Both the position numbers and the translations under genes were made by a program. The notes beneath the pieces were generated by a model that saw nothing but the letters and a program-made list of their open reading frames with translations, was not told the origin of the DNA and did not search any database. A stretch of 22,249 bases of DNA from an uncultured Collinsella sp. (GTDB taxonomy: Bacteria; Actinomycetota; Coriobacteriia; Coriobacteriales; Coriobacteriaceae). How positions within the stretch are numbered: position 1 is the first letter of the stretch; each line of letters starts with the position of its first letter. Location: the NCBI GenBank assembly GCA_900543945.1, contig UQTN01000025.1, positions 1 to 22,249 of the forward strand, given 5' to 3'. Positions 1 through 7,957 of the stretch are shown in pieces.

Positions 1-677
1 TTCAGGCTGTTGCGTTGAGATTGAAAATCAACCTTAAATACATTAGCTGTAGCAAACTCAAATCCGCCGCCAACTATATGGCATGACGAAAGGAGCACTG
101 CACATACTGCAGCAAAGAACATCTTGGCCTTGCTGTCGTGGAATAAATAGAATGCAGCCACAAGCATAATGCCATACACACCGCCATCTAGTTTAGTGTA
201 TTCAGCTGCCAGTGCTGTCAAAACAATCAGAGCAGTTTCTGCGATGTATCTTTTCCGTTTTGAAAGACTTTGTATCTTTTCCAGAACAATCAAGAAGACC
301 AAGCAAAGCAGGAGCTCACACATAACATTTTGTTGCCGAAGGTCAAATAGTTGCCCGGTTTGAACGAAATCGTATATGGGCTCCGCAATGATTGCGAAGA
401 CAAGCATATTTCGCAGGTACCTCTTTATGTCATGAGTATGCAAAAATCCCTCAACTATCAAAAAGCAAAATAAGGGAAATGCAATTCTGCCAAGAACATG
501 AAGCACATCCGAAGCCTCGCTTAGAATCGCCCACTGTTCGTCTGATATCTGATTGTACGATGCGTGAGTCATGATTCCATTGGTCAGGACGATCCTGCTT
601 ACATGATCGAGAACCATCGAAATGGCCGCTATTATCTTTAATGTGCTGCCGCTAATTCCGTATCTATCTGTTTTCAT
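1..677 (-). CDS. TraX family membrane protein, partial (C-terminus beyond window edge)
   Basis: The frame stays open from an ATG at 677 to the left edge, about 225 codons, so the C-terminus is missing. An AAAGGA ribosome site lies about 7-10 nt upstream of the ATG. The protein is hydrophobic and carries TraX-family hallmarks: an N-terminal LKIIAAISMVLDHVSRI segment, then LGRIAFPLFCFLIVEGF, a basic stretch after HTHDIKRYLRN, and later a KLDGGVYGIMLVAAF segment. TraX proteins are polytopic membrane proteins; the F-plasmid member acetylates pilin, but the many chromosomal homologues in Gram-positive gut bacteria have no settled role. The base composition is clearly more AT-rich than the aminopeptidase to its right, and a tRNA-Lys-like repeat lies directly upstream, which is compatible with horizontal acquisition (inference). 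The family call is from motif recognition. Confidence 0.75.
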   Translation of the reverse strand, partial: MKTDRYGISGSTLKIIAAISMVLDHVSRIVLTNGIMTHASYNQISDEQWAILSEASDVLHVLGRIAFPLFCFLIVEGFLHTHDIKRYLRNMLVFAIIAEPIYDFVQTGQLFDLRQQNVMCELLLCLVFLIVLEKIQSLSKRKRYIAETALIVLTALAAEYTKLDGGVYGIMLVAAFYLFHDSKAKMFFAAVCAVLLSSCHIVGGGFEFATANVFKVDFQSQRNSL

Positions 678-695
678 TTCGTTTTCCTTTCTTTG

Positions 696-735
696 GGTGG
701 GCCGTCAGAGGTTCGGCCTGCTCTGCAGACGGCCG
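696..735 (-). repeat. Degenerate tRNA-Lys-like fragment (candidate att remnant)
   Basis: Bases 696-708 are identical to 872-884, the 3' end of the tRNA-Lys gene, and the match continues with one mismatch through the GGTTCG of the T arm. The next bases (CCTGCTCTGC, then ACGGCC) match the D-arm side and the 5' acceptor end, so this looks like a tRNA-Lys copy with internal deletions. It has the same orientation as the tRNA and lies about 135 bp beyond its 3' end. Repeats of a tRNA 3' end are typical of integration sites, but a decayed tandem tRNA is equally possible. Confidence 0.5.
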
Positions 736-805
736 CTGCGGCGCTTCGCGCCTTGCGCGCTGCGCTGGCAAACGCTCACGCGTTTACTCAGCTCCGCGCC
801 CTTTC

Positions 806-817
806 GGGTTCGAACCC
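806..817. other. Isolated T-arm-like palindrome downstream of tRNA-Lys terminator
   Basis: GGGTTCGAACCC is a typical tRNA T-stem/loop sequence, but no complete tRNA can be folded around it in either orientation. It lies 13 nt beyond the T-run of the tRNA-Lys terminator. A near copy sits at exactly the same distance beyond the tRNA-Gly terminator (18346-18358). The rest of 678-830 contains GC-rich imperfect repeats and no gene that I can support. Confidence 0.4.
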
Positions 818-830
818 ATGTCGCGGCAAC

Positions 831-862
831 AAAAAAGCGGCCGGCATCCGCCAGTCGCTTTT
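831..862 (-). terminator. Rho-independent terminator of tRNA-Lys
   Basis: On the minus strand a stem AAAAGCG/CGCTTTT encloses a second stem CTGGC-GGAT-GCCGG and is followed by a run of six T. It begins about 8 nt after the encoded CCA of the tRNA, so it ends that transcript. Confidence 0.8.
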
Positions 863-870
863 CTATTCTA

Positions 871-946
871 TGGTGGGCCGTCAGGGGTTCGAACCCTGGA
901 CCTTGGGATTAAAAGTCCCCTGCTCTGCCAGCTGAGCTAACGGCCC
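871..946 (-). tRNA. tRNA-Lys (anticodon UUU), CCA encoded
   Basis: The 76-nt gene reads from 946 down to 871. The acceptor stem is GGGCCGT paired with ACGGCCC, followed by discriminator A and an encoded CCA at 873-871. The D arm is GCTCAGCTGGCAGAGC, the anticodon loop is CTTTTAA with anticodon TTT, and the T arm is CAGGGTTCGAACCCTG. All stems close. Confidence 0.97.
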
Positions 947-955
947 GCGGGTGGC

Positions 956-984
956 ATTGTACCACGGTCTGGGGCTATTCCCAA
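956..984 (-). promoter_or_regulatory. Probable promoter of tRNA-Lys
   Basis: Reading the minus strand, TTGGGA (984-979) is followed after exactly 17 nt by TACAAT (961-956). Transcription would start near 949, a few bases before the mature tRNA 5' end at 946. The promoter overlaps the last codons and stop codon of the aminopeptidase gene, so the tRNA need not depend on read-through. Confidence 0.6.
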
Positions 985-2255
985 CTCCATTGGCCGTTCT
1001 GGAAAATCACAACTTCACGTCCATCAGGCGTAATGCCCGTAATATCGATATCGTCCGTGCCGATCATAAAATCGACGTGCGTGCTCGAGACGTTAACGCC
1101 ATGCTCCAGGAGCTCCTCCTTGGACATGTCATACCCACCCTCGATGCATTCGGGGAAACCGACACCCAGCGCGAGATGGCAGCTGGCGTTCTCATCATAG
1201 AGCGTGTCATAGAACAGAACGCCACTTTCACGGATCGGCGTGTTCTTGGAGATAAGCGCGACCTCACCCAGATGAGCGGCACCTTCATCGGTGTCAATGA
1301 TGCTCGCAAGCGTCGCCTTGCCCACGCGGGCATCGTAGTCCGCTACGCGGCCGGCCTCGAACTTAATCCAAAAATCGTCGACCTTGTTACCGTGGTGAAT
1401 GAGCGGCATGGCCGAGTACACGATACCGTCGGCGCGCATACGATCAGGCGAGGTGAAGACTTCCTCGGTGGGAATGTTGGGGAAGAAAGGGTGTCCATCG
1501 GGCGTCTTGCCCTTGCCGCCGGCCCACTCGTGACCTTTCGTCATGCCAATCGTCAGATCGGTTCCATTTGCCGAGGTGTAATGCAGATAGTCGAAACGAT
1601 TGTCGTTCAGGAAACGCAGGTTCTTTTCGAACGCCGCGTCATGAAGCTCCCAGTCGCTCTCCGGGTCCTGGCCATCGGCACGAGCGGTGTGTAGAATCGC
1701 ATTCCATAGCTTATAGATCGCAACCTCATCCGCATCGCCCGAGAACACCTCGCGAGCCCAGGCAACGACCGGCGCGCCGGCGATGCACCACGGGTTGATG
1801 TTGTAGTCCAGTCCGCGGCGGAAGACCTTGCACTGCGTGTTCCTTGCCTTAGAAGCTGCAGCAGGCTTAGCGGGATCGATGCCCTTAAGAGCGGCAGGGT
1901 CCGCACCCTCGATAAAGATAAAGCAGGCACCATCCTGGGCCAGTGAATCAAGCTGCAGGCGCTTCCACTCGGGCGTCTGCTCAAAATAGCTTTTCTCGAC
2001 ATGCTCGTACGTGAGCCTCGTCACGGCGTCATCGGCCCAAATAACCGTCACGTGACCGGCACCGGCGGCATAAGCCTCCGCGACCACCACGCGCGCAAAC
2101 GGCGCGCACTCAACCGGAGACTGAACGACAACCTCCTGGCCGGGCTTGACGTTTACGCCCTTGCGAACAATCAGGCGCGCGTAGTTTTTAATCTTGGGCT
2201 CCAGGGCCTTCATACCCTCCAGAGCCTCTTCGACCGTCAGGGCAGCTCGAATCAT
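975..2255 (-). CDS. M29-family aminopeptidase (AmpS/PepS-like)
   Basis: This is a cytoplasmic metallo-aminopeptidase that removes N-terminal residues from peptides using a two-metal centre. The open frame extends to an ATG at 2267 (430 aa), but GGAG sits 6 nt before the ATG at 2255 and nothing like a ribosome site precedes 2267, so I prefer the 426-aa start (MIRAALTVEE). Length is about right for the family (400-415 aa). Family motifs are present: an N-terminal PGQEVVVQSP region, PTEEVFTSPD with a candidate metal Glu, the GAAHLGEVAL Glu, ASCHLALG with a His, and THVDFMIGTDDIDI with His and Asp. The gene ends 29 bp before tRNA-Lys on the same strand. The gene upstream ends in its own terminator, so this one is probably transcribed alone. 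Confidence 0.92.
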   Translation of the reverse strand: MIRAALTVEEALEGMKALEPKIKNYARLIVRKGVNVKPGQEVVVQSPVECAPFARVVVAEAYAAGAGHVTVIWADDAVTRLTYEHVEKSYFEQTPEWKRLQLDSLAQDGACFIFIEGADPAALKGIDPAKPAAASKARNTQCKVFRRGLDYNINPWCIAGAPVVAWAREVFSGDADEVAIYKLWNAILHTARADGQDPESDWELHDAAFEKNLRFLNDNRFDYLHYTSANGTDLTIGMTKGHEWAGGKGKTPDGHPFFPNIPTEEVFTSPDRMRADGIVYSAMPLIHHGNKVDDFWIKFEAGRVADYDARVGKATLASIIDTDEGAAHLGEVALISKNTPIRESGVLFYDTLYDENASCHLALGVGFPECIEGGYDMSKEELLEHGVNVSSTHVDFMIGTDDIDITGITPDGREVVIFQNGQWSWE

Positions 2256-2283
2256 GTGCCACTCCATCTATCTATAGAACAGT

Positions 2284-2312
2284 AAAAAGGCGCGCCGCAA
2301 AAACGACGCGCC
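2284..2312 (-). terminator. Terminator after the purC-linked two-TM gene
   Basis: On the minus strand a GGCGCG/CGCGCC stem (2312-2307 with 2294-2289) is followed by TTTTT. It lies about 30 bp after the stop codon at 2344 and separates this operon from the aminopeptidase. Confidence 0.8.
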
Positions 2313-2343
2313 TATATCTTAGCGATAAGTATGCATGCAAACG

Positions 2344-2919
2344 CTACTTCTTCTTGGAGTCCTTCTTGTCCTCCTCGGCAGCTGCGCGCTCGATAAGAGC
2401 GTTGAGCTTGTTCTCGGACATGCCCTCGGCCTGCGCGCGGTACATGTTGCGCAAGGGACGAATACGAGCGAAGTCATAGATAAAGTCACCCAGGATGATG
2501 ACATAGGACAAAACGATGCCGACCATCTGAACAGGACTGGACACCGTGCCGCCGGGAGCGAAGTAGAGCGAAGCCCCAATTGCCACGACGAGCACCATGC
2601 CGATGGCGAGCACGGCCCACCAGATACGGCGGCGCTTGGTGTAGTCCTCATCCTGCTTGAGAAGGATATTCGACACCGTGTAGATGCGATCCTCGCGGGC
2701 GCGCTGCTTGGCCTTGCGGGCGCGCTTTTCCTCTTTGGAAAGGCCTTCCAGGTTTTCGCCCTTCTCGAGCTCTTTGCGGCGTGCCTTGGATGATGCCGGC
2801 ACGACGTGAACAGAGCTCGCTGCCTGACGGGCGGGCTTAGCGGATGCGGCGGACTTGCGCGCAACCCCGGTAACCTCGCGGGATTGCGTGCGCTTGTTCG
2901 TGGCGCTGCGGGTACTCAC
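2344..2919 (-). CDS. Conserved membrane protein, two TM segments, function unknown
   Basis: The 191-aa protein starts with GTG at 2919, directly after the purC stop codon (TAA then GTG), and AAGGAG within the end of purC supplies the ribosome site, so translation is likely coupled. Residues 1-90 are Ala/Lys/Arg/Ser-rich and probably disordered or coiled (SKEEKRARKAKQRARED). Two hydrophobic segments follow, around WWAVLAIGMVLVVAIGASLYF and VGIVLSYVIILGDFIYDF. The C-terminal tail is charged (AAAEEDKKDSKKK). I recognise no catalytic motif. It resembles small membrane proteins seen in Coriobacteriia, but I cannot assign a role; linkage to purC may be only transcriptional. Confidence 0.85.
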   Translation of the reverse strand: MSTRSATNKRTQSREVTGVARKSAASAKPARQAASSVHVVPASSKARRKELEKGENLEGLSKEEKRARKAKQRAREDRIYTVSNILLKQDEDYTKRRRIWWAVLAIGMVLVVAIGASLYFAPGGTVSSPVQMVGIVLSYVIILGDFIYDFARIRPLRNMYRAQAEGMSENKLNALIERAAAEEDKKDSKKK

Positions 2920-3807
2920 TTACGCATTCTCCTTCATGCTTGTGAACTGGGAGCCCGTGATGATCTGGAAGGCCTCGCGATAGCGCTCGGACGTGCCATC
3001 GATGACCCCGGCGGGCAGATGCGGGGTCTCCCCCGTCATATCCCAGTTGGCCTTGAGCCAATTGCGGACGAATTGCTTGTCGTAGCTAGGCTGGATCTTG
3101 CCCTCCTCGTAGCTGGCTGCGGGCCAGAAACGGCTGGAGTCGGGCGTGAGGCACTCGTCGATCAGCGTGACCTTGCCATCGATAACACCAAACTCAAACT
3201 TGGTGTCGGCAATGATAATGCCACGGGTCGCTGCATACTCGGCGGCAGCCTTGTAGATCTTGAGGGAAAGGTCGCGAATCTGCGTGGCGATGTCCTGGCC
3301 CACGATCTCGCAGCAACGCTCGAACGAGATGTTCTCGTCGTGGTCACCGATCTCGGCCTTCGTGGACGGCGTGAACAGCGGCTCGGGAAGCTTGGAAGCC
3401 TCGGTCAGGCCCTCAGGCAGCTGGATGCCGCAGACGGTGCCATTCTCGTCGTAGGTCTTCTTGCCCGAACCGGTCAGATAGCCGCGGACGATGCACTCGA
3501 TAGGAATCGTCTGGGCCTTCTTAACCAGCATGGCGCGGCCGGCGAGGTAGTCACGATACTCAGCAAACTCCTCGGGGAAATCCGCCGGGTCGATGGAAAC
3601 GAGATGGTTGGGGACGATGTCGGCAAACTTATCGAACCAGAATGCCGAGATGCGGTTGAGCACCTCTCCCTTAAACGGAATCTCGTCGGGGAGAATAAAG
3701 TCGAACGCAGAAATGCGGTCGGTGGCGACCATCAGCAGGTTTTCACCGGCATCGTAGATATCACGAACCTTGCCACGGGAATCCGGACGACGCTCCATCG
3801 TTGTCAC
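2920..3807 (-). CDS. purC: Phosphoribosylaminoimidazole-succinocarboxamide synthase (SAICAR synthetase)
   Basis: PurC joins CAIR and aspartate with ATP to make SAICAR in de novo purine synthesis. Signature stretches are present: SRGKVRDIYD at the N-terminus (nucleotide site), ATDRISAFDFILP, IECIVRGYLTGSG, IIADTKFEFG and LIDECLTPDSSRFWP. At about 295 aa it belongs to the longer PurC class. The open frame can start at GTG 3816, but that codon overlaps the AAGGAG sequence; the GTG at 3807 lies 8 nt after AAGGAG and is the better start (an ATG at 3798 is too far away). The next gene follows without a gap. The other purine gene, purB, is about 7 kb away and not in the same operon. Confidence 0.95.
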   Translation of the reverse strand: MTTMERRPDSRGKVRDIYDAGENLLMVATDRISAFDFILPDEIPFKGEVLNRISAFWFDKFADIVPNHLVSIDPADFPEEFAEYRDYLAGRAMLVKKAQTIPIECIVRGYLTGSGKKTYDENGTVCGIQLPEGLTEASKLPEPLFTPSTKAEIGDHDENISFERCCEIVGQDIATQIRDLSLKIYKAAAEYAATRGIIIADTKFEFGVIDGKVTLIDECLTPDSSRFWPAASYEEGKIQPSYDKQFVRNWLKANWDMTGETPHLPAGVIDGTSERYREAFQIITGSQFTSMKENA

Positions 3808-3839
3808 GTGAGTCACTCCTTACCAAAATACGACAGTAA

Positions 3840-3857
3840 TGCGGGTTCTTTCCCGCA
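3840..3857 (-). terminator. Hairpin between the kinase operon and purC (weak terminator?)
   Basis: TGCGGG (3840-3845) pairs with CCCGCA (3852-3857) around a 6-nt loop. It lies in the 109-bp gap between the kinase stop and purC. On the minus strand the stem is followed by TTACTGTCGTATTTT, a poor U-tract, so termination is uncertain and read-through into purC is possible. Confidence 0.35.
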
Positions 3858-3916
3858 CGTTTTCGCAAACTCGGAGCGGCAGGGACGAAACCCCTCCTTC
3901 ACCGAATAGCGAAAAG

Positions 3917-5482
3917 CTAGTGCTCCATTGTAGTAGATGCCGCGTCCGCCGTGTGCTCGCGAGGCAGATGAATCGTAAAAGTCGTACCCTTTCCAAGCTC
4001 CGACTCCACGGAAATGTAGCCATGATGTCGCTCGACGATCTGTTTAGTCACGGCGAGGCCCACGCCCAGACCGCCCGCCTCACGGGCACGGCTGGCATCG
4101 GCGCGCCAAAAACGGCCGAAGATGCGCGACAAGTCATCCTTGGCAATACCGATGCCGGTATCAGAAACGGCGACGCTGACGTGTTTGCGGTCACTGAGCA
4201 CCGACACCACGACCCAACCGCCCTCGGGGGTGTAGCGCATGGCGTTGCTCATGAGATTGATGACGCATTGTGTGATCATGTCGGGATCGGCTTCGACGAC
4301 ATCGTCGTGACCTTGGGTCTCGTCAGCAAAGCGCAAGCGCAGATCGCGGTCGACAAACAGGCGCTCCTGGGCATTGACGATGGAACGCACGAAAGGAACC
4401 ATGTCCACCGGCTCAAGGTTGAGCGGAGCCGTGCTGTTTTCCATGCGCGACAGGTCGAGCATCTGCTGCACCAGACGAGCCAGGCGACGCGTCTCGGAAG
4501 CAACAGTCTCCAAGTGCTCATCGTCGGTAGGATATACGCCATCCTGCATGGCCTCGACCGTTGCGAGCATGGCCATAAGCGGCGTGCGAAGCTCGTGTGC
4601 AACGTCCGAGGTCAAACGTTTCTCGTGTTTCATATCCTTCTCGAGCGAAGTGGCCATCTCATCGAATGTCTCGCCCAGTTGATCGATCTCGTCATCGCCG
4701 CGCAAGCCCGTACGAGCAGACAGATCGCCATCGCGAATTTGCTTGGCCGTGCTGGTAATACGGTGAATCGGCTTGGTGAGCATGCGCGACACGAGTGATC
4801 CGATAACGACCGAAATGCAAACTGCAACAACCGCAGCAAGGGCCATGGCGTTAAAGGTCTTCTCCCTAAACGCAGAATCTGCCTTGGTGAGCAAGGCATC
4901 GGAGCCGATGGCCCACAGCTTTACTTGTCCGACATGCTCGCCGGAAGACGTTATGATTTCGACGTTTGCAACGCTATCGGAGCCGGTGGGAGCCGACGAG
5001 ACCGGACTATGCGATGCTTTTTTCCCGCTCGAGCTGCTCGACGGCGATTCGTTCTCGCGCACATCGGCGGTCGCGCTTGCCGAAGGCCATGAGTCGTCAT
5101 AAACGACAACGCCTTTCTTGTTGACGACCTGCATACCCAAATCGTCGGACACCAAACTCGATGTCGCGACCGTACGTAGCTCGCCCGCAGTCCAATTGCC
5201 GTTTTCCTCATACGACGTCGCAAGCTTTTCGGCAGCGGAATTTGCGATTTCGACGATATTGGAGCGCGTGTAATCCGAAAAGACCGTGCCCCACACAACA
5301 GAGACCACGCCCACCAGCACCAATACCGTCATGAGCGATGTCAGAGCAAAAGCAAGTGCCATGCGCGAGGGATAGCTCATCGTTGGCCGTGAATCGGAGC
5401 GAGGCGTGTTCCAACTAGCCTTGGAACCCGCCTCGCTCTCCTGCTTGTGCTTTTGTCCGATTTCAAAGCGCGCAGGTGTCAT
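3917..5482 (-). CDS. Two-component sensor histidine kinase (HAMP, HisKA, HATPase_c)
   Basis: The 521-aa protein has a cytoplasmic N-terminal tail, a first TM at about 41-66, an extracellular region at about 67-208 with a Ser-rich low-complexity patch near 144-165, a second TM at about 210-232, and a HAMP linker (LVSRMLTKPIHRI). HisKA follows, with phospho-acceptor His296 in SDVAHELRTPL, then HATPase_c with N-box INLMSNAMRY, G1 DTGIGIA, F-box RIFGRFWRAD and G2 GGLGVGLAV. All catalytic motifs look intact. The gene starts 11 nt after the response regulator stop, so the two form one operon. The signal is unknown; the extracellular part matches no ligand domain that I recognise. An in-frame ATG at residue 35 is an alternative start but has no ribosome site. 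Confidence 0.93.
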   Translation of the reverse strand: MTPARFEIGQKHKQESEAGSKASWNTPRSDSRPTMSYPSRMALAFALTSLMTVLVLVGVVSVVWGTVFSDYTRSNIVEIANSAAEKLATSYEENGNWTAGELRTVATSSLVSDDLGMQVVNKKGVVVYDDSWPSASATADVRENESPSSSSSGKKASHSPVSSAPTGSDSVANVEIITSSGEHVGQVKLWAIGSDALLTKADSAFREKTFNAMALAAVVAVCISVVIGSLVSRMLTKPIHRITSTAKQIRDGDLSARTGLRGDDEIDQLGETFDEMATSLEKDMKHEKRLTSDVAHELRTPLMAMLATVEAMQDGVYPTDDEHLETVASETRRLARLVQQMLDLSRMENSTAPLNLEPVDMVPFVRSIVNAQERLFVDRDLRLRFADETQGHDDVVEADPDMITQCVINLMSNAMRYTPEGGWVVVSVLSDRKHVSVAVSDTGIGIAKDDLSRIFGRFWRADASRAREAGGLGVGLAVTKQIVERHHGYISVESELGKGTTFTIHLPREHTADAASTTMEH

Positions 5483-5493
5483 ATGTGATTTCC

Positions 5494-6216
5494 CTATTTC
5501 TCGTCCGACTTATCGGTCTTGGCCGGAGCCTCGAAGCGATAGCCGACACCGTGGACGGTGTAGAGCCACTTGGGCTTCTTGGGATCATCGCCCAGCTTGG
5601 CGCGAAGGTTCTTCACGTGGCTATCGATGGTGCGCTCATAGCCCTCAAAGTCGTACCCAAGCACCTTCTCGACCAGCTCCATACGGTTGTAGACACGGCC
5701 GGGATGACGAGCAAGCGTGGTGAGCAGCTTAAACTCGGAAGCCGTCAGGTCGACTTCCTTGCCCTCGACCAAAATCTTGTGGCCCGAGATATCGATGACC
5801 AGATCGCCGAAGTCGAGTACCTCGACGGCTGGCTCGTCGGCCTGATGGGCACGGCGGAACAAGGCGCGTACGCGCGCGACAAGCTCGCGCGGCGAGAACG
5901 GCTTAATCAGATAGTCGTCGGCGCCGAGCTCAAGACCGATAATACGGTCCTCGATCTCGCCCTTGGCAGTCAGCATGATGATGGGGACATCCGAGGTATC
6001 GCGAATGGTGCGGCAAACGCGCTCGCCGGGGATCTTGGGGAGCATAAGGTCGAGCACGACCAGGTCAAACTGATGCTTCTCGAACTCCTCGATCGCGGAC
6101 TGGCCGTCGCCGACACCCACAACCCAGTAGCCTTCGCGCTCGAGATAGGCAGCGACGGCGTCACGGATTGCCTTCTCATCCTCGACCAGCAGAATCTTTT
6201 TTGCATCTGAAGCCAT
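5494..6216 (-). CDS. OmpR/PhoB-family response regulator
   Basis: The 240-aa protein has a receiver domain (about 7-120) with acidic residues in VEDE, phospho-acceptor Asp56 in LVVLDLMLP, the TA switch in IIMLTAKGE and Lys105 in YLIKPFSPREL. A C-terminal winged helix follows (about 135-230: DLTASEFKLLTTLARHPGRV, then ERTIDSHVKNLRAKLG and YTVHGVGYRF), which is the OmpR type DNA-binding domain. The open frame extends to a TTG at 6237, but a G-rich ribosome site (GGGGGG) sits just before the ATG at 6216, so I choose that start. It is the partner of the kinase encoded immediately downstream. Its target genes cannot be read from the sequence. Confidence 0.95.
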   Translation of the reverse strand: MASDAKKILLVEDEKAIRDAVAAYLEREGYWVVGVGDGQSAIEEFEKHQFDLVVLDLMLPKIPGERVCRTIRDTSDVPIIMLTAKGEIEDRIIGLELGADDYLIKPFSPRELVARVRALFRRAHQADEPAVEVLDFGDLVIDISGHKILVEGKEVDLTASEFKLLTTLARHPGRVYNRMELVEKVLGYDFEGYERTIDSHVKNLRAKLGDDPKKPKWLYTVHGVGYRFEAPAKTDKSDEK

Positions 6217-6271
6217 AACACGGCCCCCCTGTCTCAATCAGCTAAGAACAAGCCCATTTTAACGCACCTGA

Positions 6272-6310
6272 GCCCGCCGGATGCCACTATGACGCGGCAG
6301 CTCGGCGGGC
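6272..6310 (-). terminator. Strong stem-loop between lipoprotein gene and response regulator
   Basis: GCCCGCCG (6272-6279) pairs perfectly with CGGCGGGC (6303-6310), with an inner TGCC/GGCA pairing. On the minus strand it falls between the lipoprotein stop (6370) and the regulator start (6216). There is no T-run directly after the stem, so it may be a poor terminator or a structured leader of the regulator mRNA. Confidence 0.4.
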
Positions 6311-6369
6311 GGTGCTCACAATTACAACGCGTTTATTCCCCTGTTGGCGCCTTTTTAACCCCTCTAAGC

Positions 6370-7581
6370 TTAAAGAGAGAATAGGCGTGCGGTGACCGTC
6401 TCGGGTATACCCTGGCTGTTGCGCACCGTGGCGTACGTAAGGAATGAGTCCGATTTTCCCGCCGTAGCTGGATAATCGCCATATTCCAAAGCACGGTCGG
6501 GCGACAGCAGCGAGCCATAGGTCTTGGCAGAGGTGTCGATCAGGAAATGCGATGCCTGCACCTTAACAAGGTATTTATTCTTCTTGCCAGCCGCACATGC
6601 GAGCGGCTCGCGTGACAGGAAGAGGTACGGCCCTCCCTCATTACCGATATACGTGCCCATATTGCCCAAGCTGCCCACGCCACTATAGGTCGCCTCGATA
6701 GAAAACACGAAGGTATCGCCCATATATACGGCCTCGAAAGGCGAGACTGACGAGGGAAGAACTAGCTGGGCACGTTTGGTGTTGTTGCCGTCGGTCAGAT
6801 CGATTGCCGTTATGCCGTAGTAGACGCCTTCGTCGTTGCGGACACGCGGCGAGATGGTCAAAATGCCGTCGCTCGCACGCGGGGCCGATGCAAAGCGGCC
6901 CGTCGATTTCCAAATTGTCTCGGCCTTGGATTCATCAAGCGAGCGACGATAGCAAAACGAATCACTACTCGTTTTATTGCCGCCTGCCGAAGGCATTTTA
7001 TACCAGATGACTGATGACCCGAACGCCGTAAACAGTGGCGGATCATAGTCCTTGCCACCCCGATCGAGCTCAACCACGTCGCCAGAGAGCGAAGCGCCCG
7101 ACAGATTTTGAGCGTAGAGTTTCCACGATGAATTGGCAAAGTTCATCTCGACCCACGCAAACACGCCATCGCCGGCACGGACATCGTAAAATGCATATCC
7201 CGTGCCCTCGATAGGATCCTCGATTAATGTGGTAAGCGAACCATCGCCCAGGTTGAGCACACCAAGCGTATTGGCATGCAGGGCAGAAGCAGGCGCCATC
7301 ATCGCCGCGGCGTAATCGCCGTCGCAGTAGTACAGCAGCGTACCCAGAGGCAGCGTCCACGACGCCGCCGGCTCAAGATCGATGTCGACTGCCTCGTACT
7401 CATCCGTAATCGAGATGATTTTGGAATCGTCCTTGATAACCTGCGGCTCGCCGGCGGCATCATCGCTGGTGCCCGTTTTTTTCGAGCATCCGGCAAGCAC
7501 TGTGGCAGCGCCCGCGGCAGCCCCTCCGAGCACAAAGCCGCGGCGCGATATTCCGTTCTTGACGTGGTCGGCGATACCCAT
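6370..7581 (-). CDS. Tat-exported lipoprotein, probable beta-propeller-like
   Basis: The 403-aa protein opens with a twin-arginine signal (ISRRGFVLGG, residues 11-20), an Ala/Gly-rich hydrophobic core, and a lipobox LAGC with Cys32. Export by Tat in a folded state followed by lipid anchoring to the outer membrane face is therefore likely. The remainder consists of short repeated beta-rich stretches (for example GDGVFAWVEMNF, GSSVIWYKMP, GVYYGITAIDL, GDTFVFSIEA, SDSFLTYATVR), like blades of a propeller. I see no cofactor or catalytic motif. The start ATG overlaps the TSCPD stop codon in TAATG, so the two are translationally coupled. The ligand or substrate is unknown. Confidence 0.85.
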   Translation of the reverse strand: MGIADHVKNGISRRGFVLGGAAAGAATVLAGCSKKTGTSDDAAGEPQVIKDDSKIISITDEYEAVDIDLEPAASWTLPLGTLLYYCDGDYAAAMMAPASALHANTLGVLNLGDGSLTTLIEDPIEGTGYAFYDVRAGDGVFAWVEMNFANSSWKLYAQNLSGASLSGDVVELDRGGKDYDPPLFTAFGSSVIWYKMPSAGGNKTSSDSFCYRRSLDESKAETIWKSTGRFASAPRASDGILTISPRVRNDEGVYYGITAIDLTDGNNTKRAQLVLPSSVSPFEAVYMGDTFVFSIEATYSGVGSLGNMGTYIGNEGGPYLFLSREPLACAAGKKNKYLVKVQASHFLIDTSAKTYGSLLSPDRALEYGDYPATAGKSDSFLTYATVRNSQGIPETVTARLFSL

Positions 7582-7844
7582 TAGGCGATCTCGGCGCGAG
7601 CGGCCTCGATAGCGCGTGTAAGCTGGTCGGCGCAGGAGGTCTTTTTCATACCGCAGGTATTACCAGCGAGAACCTCGATTACACGATCGGCAGGAGCACC
7701 CTCGACCAGCTTAGAGATAGCCTTGAGATTGCCGTTGCAGCCACCGGTAAACTCGACGCCCACCACCTTGTTGCCGTCATCGGACAGGTCAAGGTGGATA
7801 TTGCGAGCGCATACGCCCTGAGGCTTGTAATCAAAACTAATCAT
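7581..7844 (-). CDS. TSCPD domain-containing small protein (TIGR03905-like)
   Basis: An 87-aa protein consisting of one TSCPD-type domain. Cysteines occur at GVCARNI, GGCNGN, NTCGMKKTSCADQL; the GGCNGNLKAI stretch and the paired C-terminal Cys are the family hallmarks and suggest metal or Fe-S binding (inference). Related TSCPD domains are found at the C-termini of some ribonucleotide reductases, while the stand-alone family has no proven function. GAGAGGGG 5-12 nt before the ATG supports the start. A GATAAT about 35 nt upstream could be a -10 box, but I find no matching -35. The gene overlaps the lipoprotein gene by one base. Confidence 0.85.
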   Translation of the reverse strand: MISFDYKPQGVCARNIHLDLSDDGNKVVGVEFTGGCNGNLKAISKLVEGAPADRVIEVLAGNTCGMKKTSCADQLTRAIEAARAEIA

Positions 7845-7957
7845 TGCGTTCCCCTCTCGTAAAGCAATTTCAGACGTCTATTATCCCCGTCCGAACCGAT
7901 AAAGTATCGCGGGCACCGATTCAACATTCCCCAATGCGCAAACCGGCAACAGCAATA

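Noticed and set aside
622..935. Two plus-strand frames over the tRNA-Lys region
   Set aside because: They run through the tRNA gene and its terminator, so they are not coding.
951..1694. 247-codon plus-strand frame opposite the aminopeptidase
   Set aside because: Mirror frame of a conserved gene; it also begins in the tRNA-Lys promoter region.
2806..3909. 367-codon plus-strand open frame opposite purC and its neighbour
   Set aside because: Antisense shadow of purC with no recognisable domain and no proper start signal.
3839..4798. 319-codon plus-strand frame opposite the histidine kinase
   Set aside because: Antisense to HisKA/HATPase motifs; the protein has no family resemblance.
5476..6210. 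244-codon plus-strand frame opposite the response regulator
   Set aside because: Spans exactly the antisense of the regulator and has no independent features.
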